Shown: positions 44,136-56,500 of the stretch, piece after piece
Numbering within the stretch: the stretch's first letter is position 1
How the letters are laid out: each line of letters opens with the position of its first letter
Program-made: the position numbers and the translations under genes
The notes under the pieces: generated by a model
What the model saw: only the letters and a program-made list of their open reading frames with translations
Told to the model about the DNA's origin: nothing
Databases searched by the model: none
DNA from: Lampris incognitus
Taxonomy: Eukaryota; Chordata; Actinopteri; Lampriformes; Lampridae
NCBI RefSeq assembly: GCF_029633865.1
Contig: NC_079230.1
Coordinates: 33,841,150-33,905,149, forward strand
Direction: 5' to 3'
DNA: 64,000 bases

Positions 44136-44787
44136 TGTACAAGGGATTCTTTTACAGTCCAAGCTTCCCGTGCACAACTGAACCAAACGAACAAAAACAC
44201 ATAATAGACCTGTTGCCAGCATGACAGTGCCAACCTGGTTACAACATTCAGTTGTCAGACTTTGGTTAATCTCAATCTACATGCAGACGAGGACTGTCAC
44301 ATCTAATATGTTTTAATTTTAGTGTTTTATACTTTGTTCACGTTATTAACTCTTACGGCAGATTCAGTTCATCTGTTTCAGACAAGATATCATTTTTATT
44401 TTTATCTGTTTATCTATCGTATCTTATTAATTCTTGGCTATTTTCTGTACTTTTTCCATATAATGCTTCTCAGTGCCACTGTCATACTTTTCATGTATTT
44501 TCAAGATATAAAGATGTTTAAAAAGTGTATGGCTGAAAAACATGTTTCCATGACATTCTAGATGTCTTCTCTCCTACAGAGCTTTGGGTTATACAAACAT
44601 TGTGAGGACCACTATTTTCATGCCAAGTCCAAAGTCTTCATCTCTGAAATCACTCTGTTTCCATAATATATGTTTGTTTTGTATGCTACAGATTTCAAAT
44701 CAGTGGACTTTAGGGGGCATGGACCTGTTGTAGCATATATTCAGAGCTGGGGTTCACAGAAGTTAAAATTTCAGTTGATTCAATTTT
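44136..44787. other. No gene seen
   Basis: AT-rich non-coding DNA between a tandem repeat and a SINE. Confidence 0.4.
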
Positions 44788-44794
44788 GTGGCAG

Positions 44795-45155
44795 CACGCA
44801 CAGTGGCACAGTGGTTAGCACTGTCACCTCACAGCAAGAAGGTCCTGGGTTCAAACCCCGGGGTCATCCAACCTTGGGGGTCATCCCAGGTCGTCCTCTG
44901 TGTGGAGTTTGCATGTTCTCCCCGTGTCTGTGGTGGGTTTTCTCCAGGTGCTCCGGTTTCCCCACCATCAAAAAGGAATGCATGTTAGGGTTAGTACTAC
45001 TGTCTGTGCCCCTGACCGAGGCATGGCAAGACCAACTGGAGTTGGTCCCCGGGTGCTGCACTAGCAGCTGCCCACTGCCCCTAGCTACACAGCTCGAATG
45101 GGTTAAATGCAGAGCAAAATTTCCCGATGGGGATTAATAAAGTATACCAAAATCA
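44795..45155 (+). mobile_element. tRNA-derived SINE
   Basis: Head with box A (cacagtggttagcactgtc) and box B (GGTTCAAACCC) at 44808-44858. The body contains gtgtggagtttgcatgttct, shared with the repeat at 29408-29783. The tail differs and ends 'ggggattaataaagtatacc', followed by A-rich DNA. Confidence 0.82.
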
Positions 45156-45211
45156 AAAATCATTAAATTGTTTGTAGCTGTAATGGATGCTGTATCCATT
45201 TATGAAGTCAA

Positions 45212-45820
45212 GTGAAGGTGAGGGGCTGAGCCAGGTGAAGGTGAGGAGCTGAGCCAGGTGAAGGTGAGGAACTGAGCCAGGTGAAGGTGAGGAGCTGAGA
45301 CAGGTGAAGGTGAGCAGCTGAGCCAGGTGAAGGTGAGGAACTGAGATATGTGAAGGTGAGAAGCTGAGCGAGGTGAAGGTGAGGGGCTGAGCCAGGTGAA
45401 GGTGAGGGGCTGAGCCAGGTGAAGGTGAGGAGCTGAGCCAGGTGAAAGTGAGGGGCTGAGCCAGGTGAAGGTGAGGAACTGAGATATGTGAAGGTGAGAA
45501 GCTGAGACAGGTGAAGTTGAGCGGCTGAGCCAGGTGAAGGTGAGGAGCTGAGCCAGGTGAAAGTGAGGGGCTGAGCCAGGTGAAGGTGAGGAACTGAGCC
45601 AGGTGAAGATGAGGGGCTGAGCCAGGTGAAGGTGAGGAGCTGAGACAGGTGAAGTTGAGCGGCTGAGCCAGGTGAAGGTGAGGAACTGAGTCAGGTGAAG
45701 GTGAGAAGCTGAGCCAGGTGAAGATGAGGGGCTGAGCCAGGTGAAGGTGAGGAGCTGAGTGAGGTGAAGGTGCGGAACTGAGTCAGGTGAAGGTGAGGAA
45801 CTGAGCCAGGTGAAACAAAC
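45212..45820. repeat. Minisatellite, 23-bp unit, about 26 copies
   Basis: The unit is close to gagccaggtgaaggtgaggagct, with gag(t/a/c) and ggggct/gaact variants. Each unit carries CAGGTG, an E-box core. Confidence 0.95.
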
Positions 45821-46905
45821 TGCAATGGAAATTCAAGGCCCTACTGGTGGATAAAAACTTGGGTTGGGTTAAATGCAAGACAACAAAGCTCTGTCTAAGA
45901 TGGAAACACATGCTGGAACAGAGAATTTATCAGTGAATTTGACAGTGTCAGAAGCATCTGTCCTGAAGTAATGTTTATGTTTTCAGTGTTGATCTGCTTT
46001 GCTTGGGCTTCACACAGTTGGAGTCCAGCAAACTTAACTTGTCTTAATTTTCAGTGGATATCAGAGCTTTAAACCCACTCAGGCTGACGTCTTTATTTAA
46101 CACTGAAACAGGTCTGGAGACACTGGGTCACAGAAAGACACAGCCCACATCTTCTCTGAGCCCGCTGTACATGCAACCCTCATGTTGACTAAAGGGCCAG
46201 AGGGAGAAATCAAGAGAATATCAAAGAAATTTGTTATTTTTGCATATTTTAAGTATATTTTAGTTTTGTTTGACAGTGCAAAGATGGGATGAGTTGGATG
46301 GAGGTAGAGAAAGAGAGAAAAGGGCTATGAGACAAGAGGGAGGGGTTCAGTGTTTGCACGTGTATGTATACTTGCATCTGAAGTGTGTTGCATCTTTACA
46401 GACTTAATAAGCATCAATAAAAAAGAATAAAAAAATGTAAACAACAACTGAATCAGTGATGATGACGTCAACAGACCTGATGTGTTTAACACACGTAATG
46501 GTTCTGGTTTGTGGTACATGTACCTTGTTATGATCGTAATAAACATGCGCTGGCTGGATGCAGATGTGCACATGTCAATGACTAGTTTTGCTACACAGAG
46601 AAACAAATAAAGTAAATATTTTTTGCTAACACAATGCTTTCTGAAGCTATTCCTTTATAACAGAACTTTTTTGTAAAACTTGTGAGCGATAAATACACAC
46701 ATTGGCAAAGAGGCTTGATGAATGGATTGAAAATTATGACATTTGATAATGTTCGTTAATAAGATTCGTTTATTCGACATTCGTTTGTCATATGTATCAT
46801 ATCATAAATTATCCTATAGTTCATCATTGATTATATCGTAAAGATCAGATCGTGTTGGTTGTTTTGGTGAGAACATTTCCCCCAGGTAACGCCGGGTACC
46901 TCTGC
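45821..46905. other. No gene seen
   Basis: Non-coding. AATAAA hexamers occur near 46416 and 46606, but no associated exon is visible. Confidence 0.4.
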
Positions 46906-46907
46906 TA

Positions 46908-47325
46908 GTTACTTAATAAAATGGTAAGGAATGGTATCAGAGGGGTGGGACTAAATTGGCTTAAAAGTTATACGGGAGACAGACAATTTGTGCAGATAGG
47001 TGACTACACATCAACATGCGTGGACATTACTTGTGGAGTCCCACAGGGGTCCGTATTAGGCCCAATATTGTTTGTTCTGCATATCAATGACATATAAGTT
47101 ATCAATTCTATTGAAATTAATTTTATTTAAGGGTGACACGACCATTTTTAGTTTTGGGGGGGAATTTACAGGAGCTTTTGGAGTTGATCACATCTGAAAT
47201 TAAAAGGTTAAAAATGTGGTTTGACAGAAACAAATTATCATGAAATTTGAACAAAACTAAGTGTATTATTTGGAACTCGTAAAATAGACACACAAGTAGA
47301 AGTAAGGATCAGCAATATTAATTTA
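46908..47325 (+). pseudogene. Rex1-like LINE reverse transcriptase, first part
   Basis: It reads LNWLKSYTGDRQFVQIGD then CGVPQGSVLGPILFVLHIND (about 46955-47092), a clear non-LTR RT block, followed with stops and frameshifts by TSEIKRLKMWFDRNKLS and NKTKCIIFGT. The downstream part resumes at 48781 after an insertion. Confidence 0.8.
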
Positions 47326-48780
47326 ACCCACTCTTGGTTGACGTAGGTGCTCTAGAATAAACTAGGTTTGTCCGGAGTAAGGTATGAGGTAAGTACAATA
47401 ACCACGACCACACCTGATTTCAAGGTTACTACTTTCACTTTGCAACTTTGCAACCTTGTATGTAAATTATGCAACAACATATATACATGTACAATATATA
47501 GAAAATAATAAACGGGCCCAAAAATAAAATGCTGCGAATGTCTCTTTGTATGAATTTTAAAGTGTCCAAAGTCTTGAGTCGAAGGTGGAATCCGAATCTG
47601 ACCCGTTGGGATCAGATCTAGTCAAGTCAGTTTTGTCTAAGAGCTCTTGGAATCTGAGAATGTCTCAGGATGACGTGCACGTATGTGTCACTGTGCCACT
47701 CAGTCTGACTGGCACAGTCCTACCACAAGGCCGATGGTGGTCAAACTCCTGTTCTAGTAGGTTGATCCGCAATCCTGGAAATCCAATTTGGGTAGCTCGC
47801 CATCTATTGAGATCGGGATCGGCCCTGTGGTGGTTCTTGATGGAATCAAAAGACCTGATCTGTACAGAAACAGGTTCAGCTGTTCTCTATTCTGTTTGTT
47901 GTACAACACAATCACTCACTCTAAATTCAACAATGTACTGCTGAACACAATACATTCATGTAAGTATTCAATTCAAATACATATCAAATTATATAGTAAT
48001 ATCTAATATATAAACTACATTATCTGGAACTATTCAACATACTGCTAAACGGTGACCCATATCCATGTATGGCAACGGTATGGCGACAGTTGGCTATGTT
48101 AACCAACATTAGCTAGGTCCAACAACACCCAGTGAATTAATTTCCGCCTATTTCCGATTGCAGTAATATGCAAATAGTACTATTAAATTCACTCTTTAAC
48201 CTTCCCAAACGGTTCCAGTTCCAACATACAACATCTTATAAACATACTACATTAATTACTTATGACATATTTGCACGAAATTAACTTAAAACGATCCACC
48301 ATACTAACGAGGAGATCTAGCAATGAAAAGCAGGTAGCTAGCTAGCCTAGCTTAGCTTTAGCTTACCGAGTCCCAGCAAGGCACACACAAAAGAACAGAT
48401 GAAACCGAGGTTTCCAGCGTCTTTGCGTTCTGTGGTTCATATACGTCCCTTTACTATTGAATACAATACTTTATAATTCGTTTCTCCATCGTTCTGCTCA
48501 ACTCTGCAGCAAGCAACACTCTGGTTCAACCGGCTCAAACCGGCTCATGCATGTTCAACTAGAAAACGTACTTCCTGCTTTCAAAATAAAAGTCCTTCAT
48601 TATTTATGAAGATAAAAACGTCTGAAATCAATAAGTAGCTCAGCTATAATGCAACTGGCATAATATAAAATTAAATCACTCCTCAAATCATATGAAAATA
48701 TTAACCATAATCTTTAGTTAATAATTTTATCTTGTTTAGCCATTCATTCTGTAAACCCAAATACTTCACTGGGTTACACC
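47326..48780. mobile_element. About 1.45 kb insertion of unidentified DNA splitting the LINE
   Basis: It lies exactly between the halves of the LINE RT. Its edges read taaccca... and ...tgggtta, a 7-base terminal inverted match. It carries no transposase and no LTRs that I can see; some internal parts (ctagctagcctagcttagctttagctt near 48330-48363) are simple. It may be a non-autonomous DNA transposon, but the ends are not secure. Confidence 0.4.
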
Positions 48781-49125
48781 AACATTGAATGAATATATGA
48801 AAATAAATTTCTGGGTGTGATATTTGACCATAAAATCAGCTGGAAACGTCATATAGTAAGAGTCGTGAGAACAAAAATGGCAAGGAGCATTGGAGTTCTG
48901 GGAAAGGCACATTCTGCATCATGAAACATTGCACACTCCGTGTTGTTAACTTGTGTTGCCATATTTGAATTACGGTGTGGTGTTACGGGGAAACACCTAC
49001 AAAAGTAACCTACAGTCGTTCGTTATGTGTACTACAAAAAAGAACAATATGGATAGTAAACAATATAGGACATGGGGAACACATCAACAAACGGTTTTTT
49101 AATTCACGGGCTGTGAGGTTCATGG
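48781..49125 (+). pseudogene. Rex1-like LINE, second part
   Basis: It reads IYENKFLGVIFDHKISWKRH at about 48793-48851 (after a stop), then VRTKMARSIGVLGKA and LQKRTIWIVNNIGHGEHINK at about 49035-49093, the region after the RT catalytic core in Rex1-like LINEs. Several stops and frame changes. Confidence 0.75.
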
Positions 49126-49137
49126 CAGCCGGGAAGC

Positions 49138-49403
49138 GCTACAGCGGGGACGCGAACCCGGGTGTCCCGCGTCACGGGCGACTACGTTAAACAGTCGACT
49201 AAAGGGTCCGACCCGTTCGCCAAGGGCTAGCGAGTCTAGTTATTCGTGGTCATTACAGTGGTATGCGAACACCATGGATGTGTTATAGTAGTGTAAACTA
49301 CTAATAAGCCACGTTAGCCCCTAGCTAACGGGTCTGACCCTTTAGCTGAGCGGTTAGTGACGTCGCCTTGTGGTGCAGTACACCCGTATCAAATCCCGCA
49401 CCG
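49138..49403. repeat. Inverted pair of tRNA-like SINE heads
   Basis: Left arm 49138-49232 (minus strand) and right arm 49312-49403 (plus strand) are about three-quarters identical when one is inverted, with an 80-base centre. Each arm has a tRNA-like shape: box A 'ttagctgagcggttagtgac' in the right arm, 'ttagtcgactgtttaacgta' in the left arm. Box B is 'gtatcaaatccc' on the right and 'gggttcgcgtcccc' on the left. The left box B fits the consensus better. Confidence 0.65.
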
Positions 49404-49639
49404 GGCGAGAAAATAACCGGTTACAGTAGTTCTACTGTAACACATCCATGGCAAACACTGGACACTACGTTGGCATGAGTATCCCAGAATGCATTGTGAT
49501 ACTTCGCCACACTATTTCGCCACACTGTTTCAATACAAGTAGTTTGCTTTTTTCTTTTTTGTGTGAAAAGAACTACTCACATTGAAATAGTTCCACTGTT
49601 CCGGTTTTGATTTTAACTCTTGGGAGAAGGATGCTGAAT

Positions 49640-49830
49640 ATGGAGCTGCCAGGGAAGAGGAAGGCCGAAGAGGAGGTTTATCGATGTGGTGAGGGAGGAC
49701 ATGCAGGTGGCTGGTGTGACAGAGGGAGATGCAGAGGACAGGAAGAGATGGAAACGGATGATCCGCTGTGGCGCCCCCTAACAGGAGCCACAGAAGCAAG
49801 AAGAAGAAGAAGACGTTTTTTGTTTTGTTT
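49640..49830 (+). pseudogene. LINE ORF2 C-terminal fragment
   Basis: It reads FIDVVREDMQVAGVTEGDAE then DRKRWKRMIRCGAP, a pattern common near the end of fish LINE ORF2, followed by a gaa-rich tail at about 49795-49815. Family not determined. Confidence 0.55.
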
Positions 49831-50057
49831 TTTATTAAAGACTTCAAATATATGTAACCCGCACTTTGCGTTGGGCCGTCGTCTCCCTCCACGCCCTGGG
49901 ACTCTGCGTTGTGTTTGTTGTAGTATGATGTTTGCGTGGAAAAGGAAGGAGGCGGAGGCTTGGGATCGTGGCTGAGACCTGGACACTTTACTGGCACTCG
50001 CTTACACTTCACCTCTCATCAATCAGCTGGCCGCTGGCCTCATCATACTCACAGCTT

Positions 50058-50341
50058 CCGGCAGACAAACAAAAAACCATGTATAATCTGCTCAAATAAT
50101 ACTGCATCCTGCGTTATACGCCATGCTAATGCTCAACAGGCTAGCCAACACTTTTTGTCACATTTCTCTTGCCAAATACAATGTTCGACATCAAACTTTA
50201 ACTAGGTTATAAGCAAACTTGTCTATTAACACCACAGAATAAACAGTTAGACAATATGTGCGATATAAATCAATATTTTTATGATAATGCAGACCGCCAG
50301 TAACACTGCTCACCTGCCGGCAGACAAACAAAAAACCATGT
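50058..50341. repeat. 284-bp segment bounded by 25-bp direct repeats
   Basis: Two identical 25-base copies, at 50058-50082 and 50317-50341, begin ccggcagacaaac and end aaccatgt. The enclosed 234 bases are AT-rich and non-coding. Confidence 0.7.
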
Positions 50342-50519
50342 GATCAACGTAGCCTTTTGCCCGGGACAAGACTTAGGGGTACGGTGTTGCAAGAGGGACA
50401 AACATCGCCATTTGCGGCATTCCCAGGGGAACATACAGCGTAACAGTGCCACCCTGTGGCGGATTTACATTACTACCTTACATCTACAAACACATCAAGC
50501 AAAGCCAGTATACTCTAAA

Positions 50520-51470
50520 ACAGCCATTCTCCACCGGCCGAGCACCACCCAGTGGGTCGCAGAGGTACTGCCCAAATAGTTAGCCAGAATGAAAATATTT
50601 GTCTGTCAAGTAGTGATTTCACGTCTAATTACACAATACCTAAATGGCCCAGGGATTGTGTTAGTATATATTTTTAATTAAAATACACAGCCTTTTTAAA
50701 ATTAATAAATAATGAAAATAACTGCACATGACTCGAACGTCATCAGAGACAGACGTTTTGTCGCCGTTAGTTCCGGCGTCTGAAGAGGGCGCAAGCAAGC
50801 ATTATATTTTATTTCCACTACAGTAAAACGATGGTTGGGTTTTTAAAGAGAGCAGGTGAAGGAGGCGAGACCTCTGCACCAGCTAAGATGCCGGAGCGTG
50901 CGGTCAGAAAATACGACCCCTGAATACGTTAGGTTTGGACTCACAATGGCAGGTAGTGACGCAGAGCCGAAAGCACAACGTGTCGGATGTGGTGAAGTCC
51001 TCTCAGATGAATCATGAAAACCACCAAATCTGCAGACAGTTAAACACAAAACAACCTGGACGTGTTGGAAAACCAAAAGAACATGTCCAGAGGAAGCGAG
51101 ACGGGCTTCAAGCACAACAGAAAGCCACAAGTGCGCTAACAACGCAACCAAAAGCTGTTCTGGAAGCGGGTTCCCTGGCGGCTGCTCGTGCAGCAGGAGA
51201 GCGTCTACAGTCGCAGAGGATCTGGTCCGGCCTAGCGCCGCGGACATGTGCCGAGAGATACTGGGGGAGGCAGCGGCCACGGAAACCCAGACCGTGCCGC
51301 TATCGACCCGCACAGTGAGTAGGAGAACTGCTGATAGGAGCGATGACATCGAAAGCCAACTTCCGGAGGGAATAGAGCCAAGCCCACATTCTGCCATACA
51401 GTTGGACGAGTCCACTGACGTTAGCAGCGCAGCTTTATTGAGACGCATCTGGCTGCAGACAAGATGGCGG
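50520..51470 (+). pseudogene. hAT transposase pseudogene, ZBED5/FAM200-like
   Basis: A hAT-like end (cattctccaccggccgagca, then cagtgggtcgcaga) lies at about 50525-50565. From ATG 50831 the reading is MVGFLKRAGEGGETSAPAKM, then KMPERAVRKYDP, the usual start of this family. Stops and frame changes break what should be a BED zinc finger. Intact pieces follow: 'KRDGLQAQQKATSAL' (about 51095) and SPHSAIQLDESTDVSSAAL (about 51392-51448), the conserved 'LDESTDV' block around a catalytic Asp. The rest of the transposase is missing. It lies about 50 kb from the minus-strand fragment at 1-500 and is a separate copy. Confidence 0.75.
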
Positions 51471-52020
51471 ACCTCCGCAAGAGACACCTCCGCAGTTGAC
51501 AGGACCGTCACGTGACCTCCGCGGTTGACAGAAAACCGGACGTTGGTCTTCTTCGTGTTGTTTTTAAGATTGCAATCCGCCATAAAACGGAAAGAAGTGG
51601 AAGATACTGCGACAGCGGTAAGAAGATACTTTAAAAGGTTAGTTTTCTATTCTCAGGTTTTATTCAATGTTGTCTATCAAACTTAATGTATGGAAGAATC
51701 CAGCGAGCGTGGGTATAATAACTGTTACCGGTATGGAGAAAATACATTCGAGATGTCAAGTGGCTCTAAGCATTTAGGATAGCGGCAAGATGGCGGAGGG
51801 AGCGGACGCGGCATAAACAGCTCACGTAACAAACCCTGAAACCGACAAACTTGGACAAAAAACTCACAGGAAACTTTCTCTGTTTGCGTTGGAATCTATC
51901 GGAGTCGCTCTCAGAACGGAGTAGGTCATTCCGGTGACTTTCTAAAGCACACTCTAAACTAAAAATGGCTAAAGCTAACGCGAAGCTAAAGGCTCTCCAA
52001 ATGCACGACTACTGCGGTCT
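51471..52020. other. No clear gene; GC-rich, possible LINE 5' end
   Basis: It contains an imperfect tandem of 'cctccgcagttgacag' (51486 and 51517). 'aagatggcggaggg' near 51788 and an ATG at 51965 followed by Lys/Ala-rich codons recall L1/Tx1-type 5' ends. The stretch is cut at about 52020 by element F. Speculative. Confidence 0.25.
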
Positions 52021-53188
52021 AGACTCACCGTGGTCGACAGGACCACGCGATGGCCAGAGGCCGTCCCGCTCTCGTCCACGACAGGGCCTGAGGTTGCCCG
52101 AGCGTTCATCGGAACCTGGGTCGCCCGCTTTGGCACCCCATCTGACCTCTCCTCGGACAGAGGGCCGCAATTCACGTCAGCGCTCTGGGAAGAGATCGCC
52201 GCGGGTTTAGGGGTGAGGCTCCATCGCACCACAGCGTATCACCCTCAAGCGAATGGATTGGTCGAGAGGTTCCATCGCTCGATGAAGGCCGCATTGCGGG
52301 CTACCCTCAAGGACGACCGCTGGGTCGACAAACTGCCTTGGGTCATGCTTGGGCTCAGGACGGCCCCCAAGGAGAACCTCCAGTCCTCACCCGCCGAACT
52401 GGTCTACGGGAAGCCACTTCGGGTCCCGGGGGATTTCCTTCCCACCGCCACAGCTCCCTGGTCCGCCAGCTGCCAACGGACTGCGCTGCAGGAGGAAGCC
52501 AGGGCTTTTGCACCGGTCCCCACTTCTCAGCATGGCGGCTCTCAGTCCTATGTCCCCACGGAGCTGCGGTCGGCGGGGTGTGTTTTCATCCGTCACGACG
52601 CGCACCGCGGTCCCCTGCAGCCACCCTACGACGGCCCATTTCGGGTACGGGACACTGGAGATAAGCACTTTGTGGTGGAGGTTGGCAGCAGGCTGGAGTG
52701 GGTTTCTGTGGACCGCCTCAAGCCTGCTCACCTGGACTTAGACCGCCCTGTTGGTCTGGCTCTGCCCCCACGGCGGGGGCGCCCCCCGGCCCTGCCCCGC
52801 TCCCCCAGCGAGCCGCCCCCTGCTTCCCCAGCCCCTCCCTTTCCCCGGTCCAGCTGTGAGGACTCTGCTGCTTTGCCTGCGGTTAACCAACCCCCAGCTC
52901 CTGTTCAGCGGAGCCGTTGGGGCAGAGAGATCCGCCCCCCTCGCCACACTGACTTTTCCTATTAAGGCGAATTCTGGGGGGACGTGTGTAGTGGTTATGG
53001 GATACATAATTCCCCTTATTGAGCTAGTAGGAACGTTAGTTTACAGCTGCTGTTTTCTCGGTTCGGGTTTACAGTGACACACTTCCGCTGCGCGGGTTTT
53101 TTGTTGTTGTTATGGTGAAGGAATAAATGGTGCACGTTGTGTAGCCGAAAGAGGAAGTTGTCACGACTCCTGATTGAGCTCCTCTACA
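52021..53188 (+). mobile_element. Element F: 3' part of a CsRn1-like Ty3/gypsy element
   Basis: Begins abruptly inside the integrase core (TVVDRTTRWPEAVPL), runs through the second and third catalytic residues (SDRGPQFTSALW, NGLVERFHRS), and ends at stop 52963-52965, open over 300 codons. It is closely parallel to element A's integrase but clearly a different family. A polypurine run and a 204-bp LTR (52985-53188) follow. The integrase start, RT, gag and 5' LTR are missing, so the remaining frame cannot act alone. Confidence 0.88.
52985..53188 (+). repeat. 3' LTR of element F
   Basis: It begins TGTGTAGTGG and ends CTCTACA, ending in the same CTCTACA as element A's LTR. It has an inverted counterpart at 22453-22658. 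Confidence 0.85.
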
Positions 53189-53560
53189 CCGCTGTGTTTA
53201 AGGTAGTAGCTTGATGACGCGTCATGTACCCAAGCTGTGTTTATTATGAAAAACAATTAATATTCATTTCTTTTTTAATATTAATTTCTCTTTGGTGGTT
53301 CGAGTCCATAAGTGGCACTTTCCTCACGGTGGCACTTTATTGTGTAGTTTTCTAGTACTTCTCCATGTGCTAAGCAGTTAATAACTTCGTAAGAACTTCA
53401 CATTTCTTATGGAAACTTTCCTCATAACAGTATTTTACTATATGCTGTCCCAGTCACTTTCAAAGCACGTATTTGGGAATTATTTAGTACTCACCCAGAA
53501 AGTTGAATCAGTTCATCTGGACACAAACATTTAGTGTGAGACACCTTTCACTACACAGGA
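53189..53560. other. No gene seen
   Basis: AT-rich non-coding DNA between element F and the large minisatellite. Confidence 0.4.
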
Positions 53561-53575
53561 GTCATCACGTGACTT

Positions 53576-56500
53576 TGTCAGTCTCACCTGACTGTAGTCT
53601 CACCTGACTGTAGTCTCACCCCCGCCTTTTAGTCACCTGACTGTAGTCTCCTGACTGTAGTCTCACCCCAGCCTTTTAGTCATCTGACTGTAGTCTCACC
53701 CCAGCCTTTTAGTCACCTGACTGTAGTCACACCCCAGCCTTTTAGTCACCTGACTGTAGTCACACCCCAGCCTTATAGTCACCTGACTGTAGTCTCACTC
53801 CAGCCTTTTAGTCACCTGACTGTAGTCTCACCCCAGCCTTTTAGTCACCTGACTGTACTCTCACCCCAGCCTTATAGTCACCTGACTGTAGTCTCACCCC
53901 AGCCTTATAGTCACCTGACTGTAGTCTCACCTGACTGTAGGCTCACCCCAGCCTTATAGTCATCTGACTGTAGTCTCACCTGACTGTAGTCTCACCCCAG
54001 CCTTTTAGTCACCTGACTGTAGTCTCACCCCAGCCTTATAGTAACCTGACAATAGGTACCCCCAGCCTTATATACACCTAACTGTAGGTACCCCCAGCCT
54101 TATATACACCTGACTGTAGGTACCCCCAGCCTTATAGTCACCTGACTATAGTCTCACCCCGGCGTTATAGTCACCTGACTGTAGATACCACCAGCCTTTT
54201 AGTCACCTGACTGTAGTCTCACTCCAGCCTTATAGTCACCTGACTGTAGTCTCACCCCAGCCTTTTAGTCACCTGACTGTAGTCTCACCCCAGCCTTTTA
54301 GTCACATGACTGTAGTCTCACTCCAGCCTTTTAGTCACCTGACTGTAGTCTCACCCCAGCCTTTTAGTCACCTGACTGTAGTCTCACCCCAGCCTTATAG
54401 TCACCTGACTGTAGTCTCACTCCAGCCTTATAGTCATCTGACTGTAGACTCACCTGACTGTAGTCTCACCCCAGCCTTTTAGTCACCTGACTGTAGTCTC
54501 ACCCCAGCCTTTTAGTCACCTGACTGTAGTCTCACCCCAGCCTTTTAGTCACCTGACTGTAGTCTCACCCCAGCCTTTTAGTCACCTGACTGTGGTCTCA
54601 CCCCAGCCTTTTAGTCACCTGACTGTAGTCTCACTCCAGCCTTTTAGTCACCTGACTGTAGTCTCACTCCAGCCTTTTAGTCACCTGACTGTAGTCTCAC
54701 CCCAGCCTTTTAGTCACCTGACTGTAGTCTCACCCCAGCCTTTTAGTCACCTGACTGTAGTCTCACTCCAGCCTTTTGGTCACCTGACTGTAGTCTCACC
54801 CCAGCCTTTTAGTCACCTGACTGTAGTCTCACTCCAGCCTTTTGGTCACCTGACTGTAGTCTCACCCCAGCCTTATAGTCAAGTGACTGTAGTCTCACCC
54901 CAGCCTTAGAGTCACCTGACTGTAGTCTCACTCCAGCCTTATAGTCATCTGACTGTAGTCTCACCTGACTGTAGTCTCACCCCAGCCTTTTAGTCACCTG
55001 ACTGTAGTCTCACTCCAGCCTTATAGTCACCTGACTATAGTCTCACCCTAGCCTTTTAGTCACCTGACTGTAGTCTCACCCCAGCCTTTTAGTCACCTGA
55101 CTGTAGTCTCACCCCGGCGTTATAGTCACCTGACTGTAGATACCACCAGCCTTTTAGTCACGTGACTGTAGTCTCACTCCAGCATTATAGTCACGTGACT
55201 GTAGTCTCACCCCAGCCTTGTAGTCACCTGACTGTAGTCTCACCCCGGCCTTATAGTCACCTGGCTGTAGTTTCACCCCAACCTTTTAGTCACCTGACTG
55301 TAGCTACCCTGAGTCTTATGGTCACCTGACTGTAGGTACCCCCAGCCTGATATTCACCTGACTGTAGTCTCACCCCAGCCTCATAGTAACCTGACAATAG
55401 GTACCCCCAGCCTTATATACACCTAACTGTAGGTACCCCCAGCCTTATATACACTTGACTGTAGGTACCCCCAGTCTTATATACACCTGACTGTAGTCTC
55501 ACCTGGCTGTAGTCTCAGCCCAGCCTTATAGTCACCTGTCTGTAATCTCACCTAACTGTTATCTCACCCCAGGCTATTAGTCACCTGACTGTAGTTACTC
55601 CCAGCCTTATAGTCACCTGACTGTAGTCTCACCCGGCCTTATAGTCACCTGACTGTAGTCTCACCTGACTGTAGTCTCACCCTGACCTTTTAATCACCTG
55701 ACTGTACTCTAACCCCAGCCTTATAGTCACCTGACTGTAGTCTCACCTGGCTGTAGTCTCAGCCCAGCCTTATAGTCACCTGTCTGTAATCTCACCTGAC
55801 TGTTATCTCACCCCAGGCTATTAGTCACCTGACTGTAGTTACTCCCAGCTTTATAGTCACCTGACTGTAGTCTCACCCGGCCTTATAGTCATCTGACTGT
55901 GGTCTCACTCCAGCCTTATAGTCATCTGACTGTAGTCTCACCCCGGCCTTATAGTCATCTGACTGTAGTCTCACCCGGCCTTATAGTCATCTGACTGTAG
56001 TCTCACCCCGGCCTTATAGTCATCTGACTGTGGTCTCACTCAAGCCTTATAGTTACCTGACTGTTGTTTCACCTGAATGTAGTCTCACCCTGGCCTTTGA
56101 GTCACCTGACTGTATGTACCCCGAGCCTTATAGTCACCTGACTGTAGTCTCACCTGACTCTAGTCTCACCCCATCCTTGTAGTCACCTGACTCTAGTCTC
56201 ACCCCATCATTGTAGTCACCTGACTGTAGTCTCACCCCAGCCTGATAGTCACCTGACTGTAGTCTCACCTGACTGTAGTCTCACCCTGACCTTTTAATCA
56301 CCTGACTGTAGTCTAACCCCAGCCTTATAGTCACCTGACTATAGTCTCACTCCAGCCTTATAGTCACCTGACTATAGTCTCACTCCAGCCTTATAGTCAC
56401 CTGACTGTAGTCTCACCTGACTCTAGTCTCACCCCATCCTTGTAGTCACCTGACTGTAGTCTCACCTGACTCTAGTCTCACCCCATCCTTGTAGTCACCT

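Noticed and set aside
49335..49425. Possible functional tRNA gene
   Set aside because: Box-like motifs are present but no cloverleaf with a sound anticodon stem can be drawn; it fits a SINE head better.
50843..51583. 246-residue minus-strand open frame
   Set aside because: Antisense of a decayed plus-strand hAT transposase whose conserved block reads on the plus strand.
54592..54909. 105-residue open frame with an 11-residue repeat (VVSPQPFSHLT)
   Set aside because: The 33-bp unit is a multiple of three, so short frames stay open by chance; stops occur throughout the array.
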